Below the pieces are notes generated by a model. It made no database searches. It was not told the DNA's origin and was given only the letters and a program-made list of their open reading frames with translations. DNA of 24,827 nucleotides. Source: a virus. Shown here piece after piece: positions 1-7,280 of the stretch (positions are counted from its first letter, which is position 1; the number at the start of each line of letters is the position of its first letter). The stretch covers positions 1-24,827 of the IMG/VR virus record IMGVR_UViG_3300022859_000190. One strand, written 5' to 3'. The position numbers and the translations under genes are program-made.

Positions 1-1
1 C

Positions 2-172
2 GCTATCGCGTGCATCCGAACAGGTCGCCGATTCATAGGGATAGAAAAAGACCCCGACCACTTCGAGACGGCGCGGAAGCGGATCGAGGCGGAACTCGCT
101 CAGGGCGATCTATTTCTTAGACAGAACAACAGCATGCAGCTGCGGCGCGCAGCGCCGTCAGCTGCATGCTGA
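2..172 (+). CDS. DNA methyltransferase, C-terminal end (partial)
   Basis: The frame is open from the left window edge and stops at TGA 170-172. It reads AIACIRTGRRFIGIEKDP followed by a helix-like segment (FETARKRIEAEL). The segment GRRFIGIEKDP is typical of the last conserved strand of phage and plasmid-type N6-adenine or N4-cytosine methyltransferases, where an acidic residue after the strand contacts S-adenosylmethionine. Only the C-terminus is present, so the target base and sequence cannot be told. The last 17 or so residues are encoded inside the attC-like hairpin at 121-181, so this gene is probably the product of an integron cassette whose 3' site doubles as coding sequence. The family call rests on one motif. 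Confidence 0.6.
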   Translation, partial: AIACIRTGRRFIGIEKDPDHFETARKRIEAELAQGDLFLRQNNSMQLRRAAPSAAC

Positions 173-181
173 GCGTTGTGT
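121..181 (+). other. attC-like integron recombination site 1
   Basis: The outer boxes are ACAGAAC (121-127) and GTTGTGT (175-181), complementary with one mismatch. Inside lies a long stem: CAGCATGCAGCTG (130-142) pairs with CAGCTGCATGCTG (159-171), and CGGCGC (143-148) with GCGCCG (152-157). A single extra base, T158, bulges out, and short unpaired spacers lie between stem and outer boxes. Outer R boxes around an imperfect stem with an extrahelical base, and a right end reading GAGCGTTG, are hallmarks of attC sites used by integron integrases. The predicted crossover is between G175 and T176. A plain terminator is less likely because no T-run follows. Confidence 0.65.
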
Positions 182-3150
182 ATGCGGAGTTAGGATCAAT
201 ATTTGGAGATTGTTTAAATGGGATATGAAATGATTGCAGACCTCGTTAACACTTTCGATATGAACGTTGCTGTCCATAAAAACAGCAATGAAAAAAACGA
301 GTCTGAAACTCGAAAAAGCTATATTGATCCTATGTTTGAATTGCTGGGATGGAATGTAAGCAACCAAGGGTTGCAAGTGCATGAGAGAGAGGTAACGGCT
401 GAATATTCTGTAATCGATCGAACGGGAAAGAAAAAAGCGGACTATTCTTTCAACCTGGATGGAAAACCTATGTTTTTTGTCGAGGCAAAAGATCCATACG
501 TCAATATCGAGGAAAACAAACATGTTGCGTTTCAGCTTAGAAGTTATTGCTGGAATGCCAAAGTTCCTGTTGGCATTTTAACAGATTTTGAAGAATTCGC
601 TATTTATGACGGAAGGTATGAACCAAAGACAACGGACAGCACCAATGTTGCTCGCATAAAATATTTCAAATTCAAAGAATACGTCGATCAATGGCATGAA
701 ATAGCCGGCCTTTTTTCAAAGGAATCCGTTTCAACCGGGTCCTTGGATGGATACATCAGCAAGGTAAAACTAAAAAAAGGGGTTCTCCCGGTTGATGAAG
801 TTCTCCTAAAGGATATGGAGTCATGGCGTAAAATTCTTGCAGTGAGCATTGCCTCTCTTAATCCTAAGCTGTCCCGCAGAGAAATCAATTTTGCAGTGCA
901 AAGAACCATTGACCGGATTGTCTTTCTGAGAATTTGTGAAGACAGAGGGACAGAGCCATACGGAAAAATCAAATCTCTCAAAAAGAAAAGTGACATCTAT
1001 TCAGGGCTTATGAAACTCTTTCGAGCCGCAGACCAAAAGTATAATTCAGGAATATTTTGTCTTAAGCCGGAAAAGGGACGGCTTGAAGGTGTGGACACCC
1101 TTTCCGCGGATTTAAAAATTGGCGATGAAGTTTTGAAGAGCATCATTGAAAGGCTTTATTATCCTTCACCCTATAACTTCGCTGTCATGCCTGGTGATAT
1201 TTTAGGGCAAATTTATGAGCGATTTTTAGGCAAGGTGATTGAAGTTGGATCAGACAGAAAGGTATCGGTTGAAGAAAAGCCGGAAGTTAGAAAAGCAGGG
1301 GGCGTTTACTATACGCCCACATATATCGTTGATTATATCGTCAAAAATATAATCGGCAAATTGGTTGAAGGTAAAACGCCAACACAAGTTGCAAAAATGA
1401 GATTCCTTGACCCTGCCTGCGGTTCCGGTTCATTTCTTATTCAGGCTTATCAATACGTCTTGGATTGGCATCTTACATGGTATTCAAGCAATGATTCTGA
1501 AAAACATATGAAAGGCAAAAGACCGGCCCTTGTAAAAGACAGGAAAGGGAATGTAAGACTGAGCATTGATACTCGAAAACAGATATTGTTGAATAATATT
1601 TTTGGTGTGGATATTGATTTTCAAGCCGTTGAAGTATCCAAGCTATCTTTACTTTTGAAAGTTCTCGAAGGCGAAGACGACCTGACCATGCAGCAACTCA
1701 GCCTTTTCAAACAAAGGGCATTGCCTGATTTAGGTGAGAACATCAAATGTGGGAATTCTTTGATTGGCTCGGATTTCTATGAAGGGCAACAGATAAATCT
1801 CTTCGATGAAGACGAAATGTACCGGATCAATCCTTTTGATTGGAAATCTGGCTTTTCTGAGATTATGGGTAATGGAGGCTTTGATGCGGTTATCGGGAAT
1901 CCGCCGTATGTCCGTCCTCACAATATTGAGCCAGAAATAAAAAATTATTTTTGGTGTCACTTCAGTACGTTTCTTAAAAAGTCAGACCTATATTGTTGTT
2001 TTTTTGAAAAGGGCATAACTTTACTTCGTCAAGGGGGGCGTTTCGGTTTTATTGTTTCTAACGGCTGGTTGAGGCTTGATAGTTTCCAAGAATTGAGACA
2101 AATGTTGCTAAGAGAGACAGCGATACATACTATTATCGATTTTACAGGCAATGTCTTTGAAACAGCCAATGTAAAGACTCTAATTGTCATTTTTAAACGG
2201 CAAACTGGTGGAGAAACTTCTCTAATAAAAACAGCAGTAACACCACCTACATCTAACCCATCATCAATAACATTCAACAATATTTCACAATCTCTTTTTA
2301 TTAACACATACAAGCAAATTTTTGACTTATCAATCAATCCAAAAACAGAGCAAATAAAGGCCAAACTCGCTGCTATTGGAGACCCCCTTGGTCACAACTA
2401 TGGTATCTCTTTTGGTTTAAAGACAGGTGACGACAGTGTCTTTTTGACAACGATTAAAAAAGATGATGATCATAAGCCATTATTACGTGGAGCTAATATC
2501 CATCGATACTCAAAGGAGTTTAATGGCGAGTATGTATGGTATGTTCTCGTAAAAATGAAAGAACACCGAAAAACCGCTCGCCCTGGAAATGCAGAACGAT
2601 TTGAACAAGCCAAGATCCTTATCCGTGATACTGGTAGTGATTTAGAAGGAACGTATGACGATGAGCATTATTATGTAAAAGATGTGCTTGTGGTCTCACA
2701 AAAAGATATCGATACCCATGATTTAAAGTATTTATGTGGGATATTGAATTCGCAGTTAATGAGATTCTATTACGAAACCTCTTTCCCTACGCTACACGTT
2801 CAAAGGGATGAATTAGCCTCTCTCCCAATTCGGAGATTAGATTTTACAAAATCCTCCGAGCAACAGCAACATCAACGAATGATTCTGTTAGTTGAAAATA
2901 TGCTTGAGCTTCATAAACGATTAGCGGGAGGGCTGATCCCAATTCCGCAGGCAAAAACGCTGATAGAACGCCAAATCGAAGCAACAGACCGGCAAATAGA
3001 CCAGCTCGTTTACAAACTATACGACCTGAACGACGACGAAATCAAAATCGTAAATGAGGAAGTATGAGTCACACAACCAAGCGCTGCACCAGACGCCTGA
3101 TACTCCGGCGGTTCTCGCGGGGGCCGGTGGAGGCGCTGGTGAGCTTGTCG
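176..3150 (+). mobile_element. Integron gene cassette carrying a type IIG RM gene
   Basis: The unit runs from the predicted crossover in attC-like site 1 to that in site 2, about 2,975 bp, with one gene (218-3067) in the usual cassette orientation. In a real cassette the first bases belong with the R'' box of its own 3' attC, because they join when the cassette circularises. Here GTTGTGT at 175-181 is the exact reverse complement of ACACAAC at 3071-3077, while each site taken alone matches less well (one mismatch in site 1, worse in site 2). This supports a complete, excisable cassette. It is large for a cassette, and its base composition is visibly richer in A/T than the rest of the window. 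No integrase or attI is visible. Confidence 0.65.
218..3067 (+). CDS. Type IIG restriction enzyme/adenine methyltransferase
   Basis: A 949-residue single-chain restriction-modification protein that should methylate adenine in its target and cut unmodified DNA. Domains in order: a PD-(D/E)xK-like nuclease with D75 and E89-A-K91; a helical linker (about 170-340); an N6-adenine methyltransferase core with motif X around 361-375 (GGVYYTPTYIVDYIV), motif I DPACGSGSF (398-406) and catalytic NPPY (561-564); then a target-recognition region ending in a TaqI-like C-terminal specificity segment (YYETSFPTLHVQRDEL). Length and layout fit the Eco57I/type IIG group. GGAG at 205-208 suits the ATG at 218; ATG 230 is an alternative. 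It is the only gene in its cassette and its A/T-rich codon use differs sharply from its neighbours, so recent transfer is likely. Because recognition and both activities share one chain, no partner gene is needed. Confidence 0.88.
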   Translation: MGYEMIADLVNTFDMNVAVHKNSNEKNESETRKSYIDPMFELLGWNVSNQGLQVHEREVTAEYSVIDRTGKKKADYSFNLDGKPMFFVEAKDPYVNIEENKHVAFQLRSYCWNAKVPVGILTDFEEFAIYDGRYEPKTTDSTNVARIKYFKFKEYVDQWHEIAGLFSKESVSTGSLDGYISKVKLKKGVLPVDEVLLKDMESWRKILAVSIASLNPKLSRREINFAVQRTIDRIVFLRICEDRGTEPYGKIKSLKKKSDIYSGLMKLFRAADQKYNSGIFCLKPEKGRLEGVDTLSADLKIGDEVLKSIIERLYYPSPYNFAVMPGDILGQIYERFLGKVIEVGSDRKVSVEEKPEVRKAGGVYYTPTYIVDYIVKNIIGKLVEGKTPTQVAKMRFLDPACGSGSFLIQAYQYVLDWHLTWYSSNDSEKHMKGKRPALVKDRKGNVRLSIDTRKQILLNNIFGVDIDFQAVEVSKLSLLLKVLEGEDDLTMQQLSLFKQRALPDLGENIKCGNSLIGSDFYEGQQINLFDEDEMYRINPFDWKSGFSEIMGNGGFDAVIGNPPYVRPHNIEPEIKNYFWCHFSTFLKKSDLYCCFFEKGITLLRQGGRFGFIVSNGWLRLDSFQELRQMLLRETAIHTIIDFTGNVFETANVKTLIVIFKRQTGGETSLIKTAVTPPTSNPSSITFNNISQSLFINTYKQIFDLSINPKTEQIKAKLAAIGDPLGHNYGISFGLKTGDDSVFLTTIKKDDDHKPLLRGANIHRYSKEFNGEYVWYVLVKMKEHRKTARPGNAERFEQAKILIRDTGSDLEGTYDDEHYYVKDVLVVSQKDIDTHDLKYLCGILNSQLMRFYYETSFPTLHVQRDELASLPIRRLDFTKSSEQQQHQRMILLVENMLELHKRLAGGLIPIPQAKTLIERQIEATDRQIDQLVYKLYDLNDDEIKIVNEEV

Positions 3151-3156
3151 TTCGGC
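3071..3156 (+). other. attC-like integron recombination site 2
   Basis: It begins three bases after the last codon of the type IIG gene. The left outer box is ACACAAC (3071-3077) and the right one GTTCGGC (3150-3156). The inner arms are GCTGCACCAGACGCCT (3083-3098) and AGGCGCTGGTGAGC (3131-3144). They pair as GCT/AGC, CACCAG/CTGGTG and CGCCT/AGGCG, leaving two extra bases (a G and an A) unpaired on the left arm. Two or so extrahelical bases on one arm is the classic attC pattern, and a right end like GGTGAGCTTGTCGTT is familiar from environmental attC sites. The two outer boxes do not match each other well, as expected when the right one belongs to the next cassette. Confidence 0.7.
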
Positions 3157-3169
3157 CTTCAAGCGCCAT

Positions 3170-4897
3170 TTATTCTCCATTGTCCCCAAGGGCAGATCGT
3201 TCTTCGTGAGTCAGGCCATATAGCTTGAACACGGCTAGATTACATGCTTGCACATCTCTCTTGATAGCAGCCTCGACTAACTCGCAGCGCAGCGCCTCAG
3301 ACGCATCTGCCCAGCGTGGCATGCGAATACGGCGCAGGTACTGCGCTTGAAAGCGCATAAACCCGCCCCGCATTTTTGTTGAATAGGTCGCCACGAACAG
3401 ACGGGTGATCGAAGACAGCAGCACAGCCTGTAGAGCCCGCAAATCCCAGTCATCTGAGGTGACGTAATAGAGATTGTGATGAGGATACAAATCGCCACCT
3501 TCAAAGACGATATGAGCCTCACCCTTGATGTCGGGGATCAAGAGTTTTGGCCTAGCAGCTATAGCTGGAGTAATGCGGTCATTCGTGCGATACCAATTAG
3601 CGGGGGTCTTCTTTGCACAGTGTCGCCCAGCAATGACTTCTCGTCGATCCTCAAGGTAGCGTCGTAAGCGGGGATAATCATCAAGATTGACTAGCCCGCC
3701 TTGCTCGGCAAAGGGATTGATTACACCCTGACCACGCCACTTCACTTCACCGGACATAATGTCCTTGGTTGTCACCAGCTGTAGTTTTCGATCTGGCTCA
3801 ACGTCGAGCGCCTCGAAGTCGCCAATGAATGCCTTGTCCGCACCGGTCGCGACCCCAATCCCAACCTTGCACCCCACTTCTTCCAGCGCAGGGAAACGGC
3901 TTTCTAGGCGACGAATAAGCGCTATCTGGTCAGACGACTCCAGCAACCACGGCTCCGCGCCATTCGTGACTCGGGCGAGTTCGCGCACCGTGCTAGTTTC
4001 TTTTTGCAGCGTCGGAGAGCGAAGTAAGTCCACTAATGTGGCCAGAGCTCCCCGGTCAATGGTCGGACGGTGGGCGATACGAGTTGCCGCCGGAGTTTCG
4101 CGGCTGATGATAGTGATTGCCGGGTAGGCAATCACATCTGAATGAAAAGCCGGTGTATCCACCATATCGACATAGACTTTTAGATGGAACTGCTCAGCCA
4201 CAAGGCTACGCAACGGCCCGCCATAACGGTTCTTCATCCAACGATCCGCGCAGATGAACCCCAACATTCCACCGTCTGACAAGACCTTCAATGACCGCTC
4301 GATAAAGGGAATGTAAATATCAGCCCGGTCATATATTGTCTCGAAGCGGATGCGATACTCGGCCAGTAGCGTGGCCGGTATCAGTTCCTGGCGGACATAA
4401 GGCGGATTGCCCACTACGAAATCGAATTCCCCCTCCAGTGGTGCTAAGAGAAAATCCCCCTGCGAAAGCCAGCAGTCAGTTAAAGCCTGTGCGGTATTCG
4501 ATCTCATGCCCTCGCGCTTGAGAAGCGCTACAACGGCAGCGTAGGTGCTGCGGAACGTATCATGATGGAGCTCAACTGCTCGGATCGCATCGTTTAGTTC
4601 CTCAAATGCGGTAGTCTTCGGCCTTGCCGCCTGCCATGCACTCAAAAGACGCTCGATAATTGGCAGCAGGAAGTCACCAGCACCGAAAGAAGGCTCTAAA
4701 ACCCGCTTTTCATGGAGTGGTTGATCTGCTGTATAGCCAGACAAATCAAGAATGAAATCTACCACCTCCCGGCGAGTGAATACCGCACCGCGAGAATCCA
4801 CCTCCGCGTTCAATGCCAATTGGTCAATCGCAGCCTGCACCTCCTGAGATGCATAGGCTGGAGTGGTCAGACCCAATGTCATTTGTGCTGGCTGCAA
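3170..4897 (-). CDS. PstI/Eco57I-type adenine DNA methyltransferase
   Basis: A 575-residue N6-adenine methyltransferase. It has the N-terminal motif X region ([19 protein letters not shown], residues 37-55), motif [11 protein letters not shown] (67-76) and catalytic NPPY (164-167). The middle and C-terminal parts should hold target recognition. The motif X and motif I wording resembles the PstI/BsuBI and Eco57I methyltransferase group. In PstI-like systems a separate endonuclease gene lies beside the methylase; none is seen here, as downstream is the attC-like site and upstream is phage sequence, so it may be an orphan. I chose the TTG start at 4897 because AAGAGG sits 7 bases ahead; the in-frame ATG at 4882 has no such site. 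It points against the cassette direction, which is uncommon but known for cassette genes. Confidence 0.85.
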   Translation of the reverse strand: MQPAQMTLGLTTPAYASQEVQAAIDQLALNAEVDSRGAVFTRREVVDFILDLSGYTADQPLHEKRVLEPSFGAGDFLLPIIERLLSAWQAARPKTTAFEELNDAIRAVELHHDTFRSTYAAVVALLKREGMRSNTAQALTDCWLSQGDFLLAPLEGEFDFVVGNPPYVRQELIPATLLAEYRIRFETIYDRADIYIPFIERSLKVLSDGGMLGFICADRWMKNRYGGPLRSLVAEQFHLKVYVDMVDTPAFHSDVIAYPAITIISRETPAATRIAHRPTIDRGALATLVDLLRSPTLQKETSTVRELARVTNGAEPWLLESSDQIALIRRLESRFPALEEVGCKVGIGVATGADKAFIGDFEALDVEPDRKLQLVTTKDIMSGEVKWRGQGVINPFAEQGGLVNLDDYPRLRRYLEDRREVIAGRHCAKKTPANWYRTNDRITPAIAARPKLLIPDIKGEAHIVFEGGDLYPHHNLYYVTSDDWDLRALQAVLLSSITRLFVATYSTKMRGGFMRFQAQYLRRIRMPRWADASEALRCELVEAAIKRDVQACNLAVFKLYGLTHEERSALGDNGE

Positions 4898-4933
4898 GAA
4901 ATAACCTCTTTATGTGGGTGTGGTTGCACCGCT

Positions 4934-5068
4934 AACAGAGGGGAGGCATGGTTCTGGAATGATGACTCCGATTGCTGGGAGTTGCTTCGATGGAGGGATC
5001 TTGGCGGCCCTGGGATTGCTGACTACAGATATTGGCTGCCGTTTTACATGATTCCACAGGTTCCATGA
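4934..5068 (+). pseudogene. 5'-truncated phage gene, DUF551-like tail
   Basis: In the frame ending with TGA 5066-5068 the translation reads NRGEAWFWNDDSDCWELL and later YRYWLPFYMIPQVP. A Trp-rich end closing with a YxxWLPxxxxP pattern recalls DUF551-type phage proteins, which end in a THWMPLPxPP-like motif. No start codon lies in frame between this segment and the methyltransferase promoter region, so the 5' part seems lost. Its TGA overlaps the next ATG as ATGA, as in a coupled operon, which supports a genuine gene end. The break at about 4900-4935 probably marks the join between the restriction-modification segment and the phage block. The rest of 4898-5064 shows nothing else I can name. 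Confidence 0.35.
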
Positions 5069-5421
5069 CCACGCCTGACCTGCGCCAACTCAAGGCCATC
5101 CCGGAATCGCCCTACAAGGAAGCCCTGGCCGCTGCTCTAGGTGTCGAGTTGCCTCCCGAGGGTGTTAGCTCGATATGGACCATCACTCCCTGCCCTGGGG
5201 CTCTCTCTGTTCAATTCGTATCAGCCGGGAAAGGTGGCGGCCCCGATACCTGGGTGGTTTTCGCCACTGACGACTATCCGCACCGGTCTGGCGTCTACAC
5301 CGATGGGTCTGCTGCTCTCGCAGCTGCCAGCCCCCAGGGCGCCGGCATCGCTGCTGGTCAGTCTCTGCGCCGTTTTATGCGCTTTTGGGGCTGGTTACCG
5401 GAGAAGGAGCGCCAGCTGTGA
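5065..5421 (+). CDS. Small phage protein of unknown function
   Basis: A 118-residue protein starting MTTPDLRQLKAIPESPYKEA; I do not recognise it. The N-terminal third looks helical and the middle beta-rich (WTITPCPGALSVQFV, then DTWVVFATDD), suggesting a small compact fold. There is no signal peptide or membrane segment. The ATG at 5065 overlaps the stop of the preceding fragment (ATGA) and the gene ends in a GTGA overlap with the next one, so all three were probably translated as an operon. An upstream in-frame ATG at 5032 is possible but would overlap the preceding gene more deeply. Position ahead of ParB and terminase genes suggests an early or DNA-metabolism accessory gene of the phage; that is inference only. 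Confidence 0.55.
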   Translation: MTTPDLRQLKAIPESPYKEALAAALGVELPPEGVSSIWTITPCPGALSVQFVSAGKGGGPDTWVVFATDDYPHRSGVYTDGSAALAAASPQGAGIAAGQSLRRFMRFWGWLPEKERQL

Positions 5422-5660
5422 AGCACTGCCACAGCTGCGGCATCCCCACCCGTGCGCATGGGCTTCTGTGTCGGCACTGCAGCAAGCAAACGCCTGAAGC
5501 GATCCTGGCCAGGGAGCAGAAGCGCAGAGAGAACGCCCCCACCAGCTGCCCGGCTTGCATCCATTGGACGGCGCCCGCTGGCTGCTACTTCGAGTTCCCC
5601 GAGGCCGGCGGCCGGTTTTACCATTGTTCGGCCTTCAAGCGCCAAGGCCCGGATGGCTAA
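5418..5660 (+). CDS. Small zinc-ribbon protein
   Basis: An 80-residue protein with a GTG start that overlaps the upstream stop (GTGA). It carries CHSCG near the N-terminus, CRHC about 13 residues later, then CPAC and two further cysteines (at GCYF and YHCS). The first two CxxC pairs make a classic four-cysteine zinc ribbon; the second group could bind another zinc. Such small ribbons are common in phage early regions and may bind DNA, RNA or a host protein. No specific partner can be named. The next possible gene starts 8 bases before its stop. Confidence 0.6.
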   Translation: MKHCHSCGIPTRAHGLLCRHCSKQTPEAILAREQKRRENAPTSCPACIHWTAPAGCYFEFPEAGGRFYHCSAFKRQGPDG

Positions 5661-6599
5661 GCGGCAAGTGGTCAACTGGAAAGAGTCCTCTCTCACCGGG
5701 GCGCTGGTCGCGCTCCATGACAGCTGGATCAACAAGGTCGGGCCTGAAGAGCTGGAGGCGGATTTTCCCGCCGCCGGTTGGATCCCAATAGAGGGAGCGA
5801 ATGAAGAACGTACTGATGAGTCGCCACTGGTGATCTGAGGCCTGCTCCCAGGCCCCCCACTGGCTGAACGTGGCGACCCAGTTTTGCCGCTCGAGGTTCG
5901 GGAGCTCACCCAGCTGATCCATCGCCAGCTGGTTTCTGACGGCCATCAAGGGGTATTTCATCCTGCGCATCCCTACCGCCTGAAGACGTTGCCCGATGTT
6001 TACATAATCACCAAGCAGTTTTAGCCATTCCTGTTGCCGTGCCAGTTGTATCGGGTTGCGGTGCTCGCAAAGCCGTGCAAGCTGAGGCAGCCGGCTTTGC
6101 ATGGCCTGAAAGAGGGTTCGTTTTATCATCAGTTCGTGGACCTTATATTTTGGGCTATAGCATTTCCTGCAATGCCACCCGGGCCCAGTATTGCAATCGG
6201 TTCTTTTCAGTCGGGTTCGGCAATCCCCGCAGCGAATGAGCCCATCAAACGTGTGCTGCTTTCCCCCGAACAGTTCGTTGCAACCCTTGCCGGCATTGAT
6301 CAATCGTTGGCCAGCGGCCCAGTCAACTTCATCAATTAGCCGCGCTTCTGTTTCCTGGTGACCCTTGCCACGCAGCGCAGGATTCTCCCAGAATCGCTGG
6401 AGGGTGATGCGATAACAGCCCATCCGCCGCGCAGTTGTCGCCCAGAGAAACCCGGTGTCAAAGAGACTCTCGATCCACGTCTTCGCTATTTCCCAGTTGT
6501 CTGGGTGTTTTTTCAGTATCCCGTCAGAGACGCAAAAGCCAAAAGGGCGTGTCTTGACCGCTTCCAAAATTGAATTGTCCGCTGTTGAGTGAGTAACAT
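5635..6599 (-). pseudogene. Large serine recombinase fragment (XisF-like), N-terminus missing
   Basis: The minus strand keeps a continuous frame with the middle and C-terminal parts of a large serine recombinase. A recombinase domain is visible (RPFGFCVSDGILKKHPDNWE and then the helix IAKTWIESLFDTGFL, with ITLQRFWENPALRGKGH further on), followed by a zinc-ribbon segment (LIRCGDCRTRLKRTD, then WHCRKCY), a helical stretch, and a closing strand SLYWDPTGGGKIRLQL. The catalytic N-terminal domain with its nucleophilic serine is absent: upstream of about 6599 the bases belong to the plus-strand ParB gene and no start codon precedes the conserved part. It is therefore a remnant that cannot catalyse strand exchange. 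Proteins of this type excise cyanobacterial elements or integrate phages. The true C-terminal end within 5635-5780 is uncertain. Confidence 0.6.
5653..5838 (+). CDS. Small hypothetical protein
   Basis: A 61-residue acidic protein starting MAKRQVVNWKESSLTGALVA, with an ATG that overlaps the end of the zinc-ribbon gene by 8 bases. The gapless layout with its upstream neighbours argues that it is real. Its weakness is that the opposite strand encodes the tail of the serine recombinase fragment, whose C-terminal strand (SLYWDPTGGGKIRLQL) lies within the same bases, so one of the two may be a chance reading. No motif, membrane segment or known family is visible. Confidence 0.4.
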   Translation: MAKRQVVNWKESSLTGALVALHDSWINKVGPEELEADFPAAGWIPIEGANEERTDESPLVI

Positions 6600-6620
6600 C
6601 ATGCCAGCAGGTTCCCTTCA

Positions 6621-7280
6621 ATGAGTAGCAAGCGTCCCGCCACTTTGCCGCCGTTGCCACCCACGACGATGACAACCCTGGCAGCGCTGCTGCCGGATAG
6701 GAAGAACGCCCGGCGTCGAACGCAACGGTCCACAGGGATGATCGAGCGTTCTCTCTCTGAGTTCGGCGCGGCCCGGTCTGTGGTGATTGATGAGCACGGG
6801 ACCCTCTTGGCCGGGAACGGCACCGCCGAGGCGGCCGCATCGATCGGGATTGAGCGGGTGCTCATTGTTCCGGTAGATGGCAACACGCTGGTGGCGGTCC
6901 AGCGTTCTGATCTAAATCCCGAACAGAAGGCCGAGTATGGCGTTGCTGACAACCGTTCGTCAGACACCTCAGGATTCAGCGGGGAAGCTCTCAACACCCT
7001 GCTGGAAGAGCACTCTGGCCTCGATCTCAGTCCTTACTTCACCGATGATGAGTTCAAAGCGCTGATCAGCGACCTGGACCCACCTCCAGGCGATAAAGGG
7101 GGAGGGGAAGGAGCCAGCGCGGGCGGCCTCGAAGTCAAGCTGAGGTTTTCAACAGAGGAAGACCTGAGGGAGTTCCAGCAGCTGATGGTGAGGCTGGCCG
7201 AGGCAATGCCAGAGGAAGAGACGACAGAGGCGCGGCTGGTTCGAGCTGCTGAATCAATGCTGGCGAGGTTGGGCCGTTGA
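6621..7280 (+). CDS. ParB-like N-terminal domain protein
   Basis: A 219-residue protein whose first half has the ParB/sulfiredoxin fold pattern seen in many phages: ALLPDRKNARRRTQRST (21-38), a strand at 52-57 (VVIDEHG), AGNGTAEAAASIGI (64-77) in place of the usual GNGRxxAA box, and ADNRSSD (109-115). Phage ParB-like proteins of this kind often lie beside terminase or methylase genes; some bind or cut DNA and some have nucleotide-binding activity. The C-terminal half is acidic with a helical end (FSTEEDLREFQQLMVRLAEA). It is followed by the multi-HTH gene with a TTGA stop/start overlap. No good ribosome site is visible ahead of 6621, so an internal start (for example MTTLAALLPD) is possible. 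Confidence 0.7.
   Translation: MSSKRPATLPPLPPTTMTTLAALLPDRKNARRRTQRSTGMIERSLSEFGAARSVVIDEHGTLLAGNGTAEAAASIGIERVLIVPVDGNTLVAVQRSDLNPEQKAEYGVADNRSSDTSGFSGEALNTLLEEHSGLDLSPYFTDDEFKALISDLDPPPGDKGGGEGASAGGLEVKLRFSTEEDLREFQQLMVRLAEAMPEEETTEARLVRAAESMLARLGR

Noticed and set aside
4898-5064. A third attC site closing the reversed methyltransferase cassette
   Set aside because: GCTAACAG at 4931-4938 looks like an outer box, but there are no matching inverted arms or right box nearby, and the sequence reads as the end of a phage gene.
6600-6840. N-terminal extension of the recombinase frame
   Set aside because: The 80 or so residues are basic low-complexity sequence antisense to the ParB-like gene and lack the catalytic serine region.
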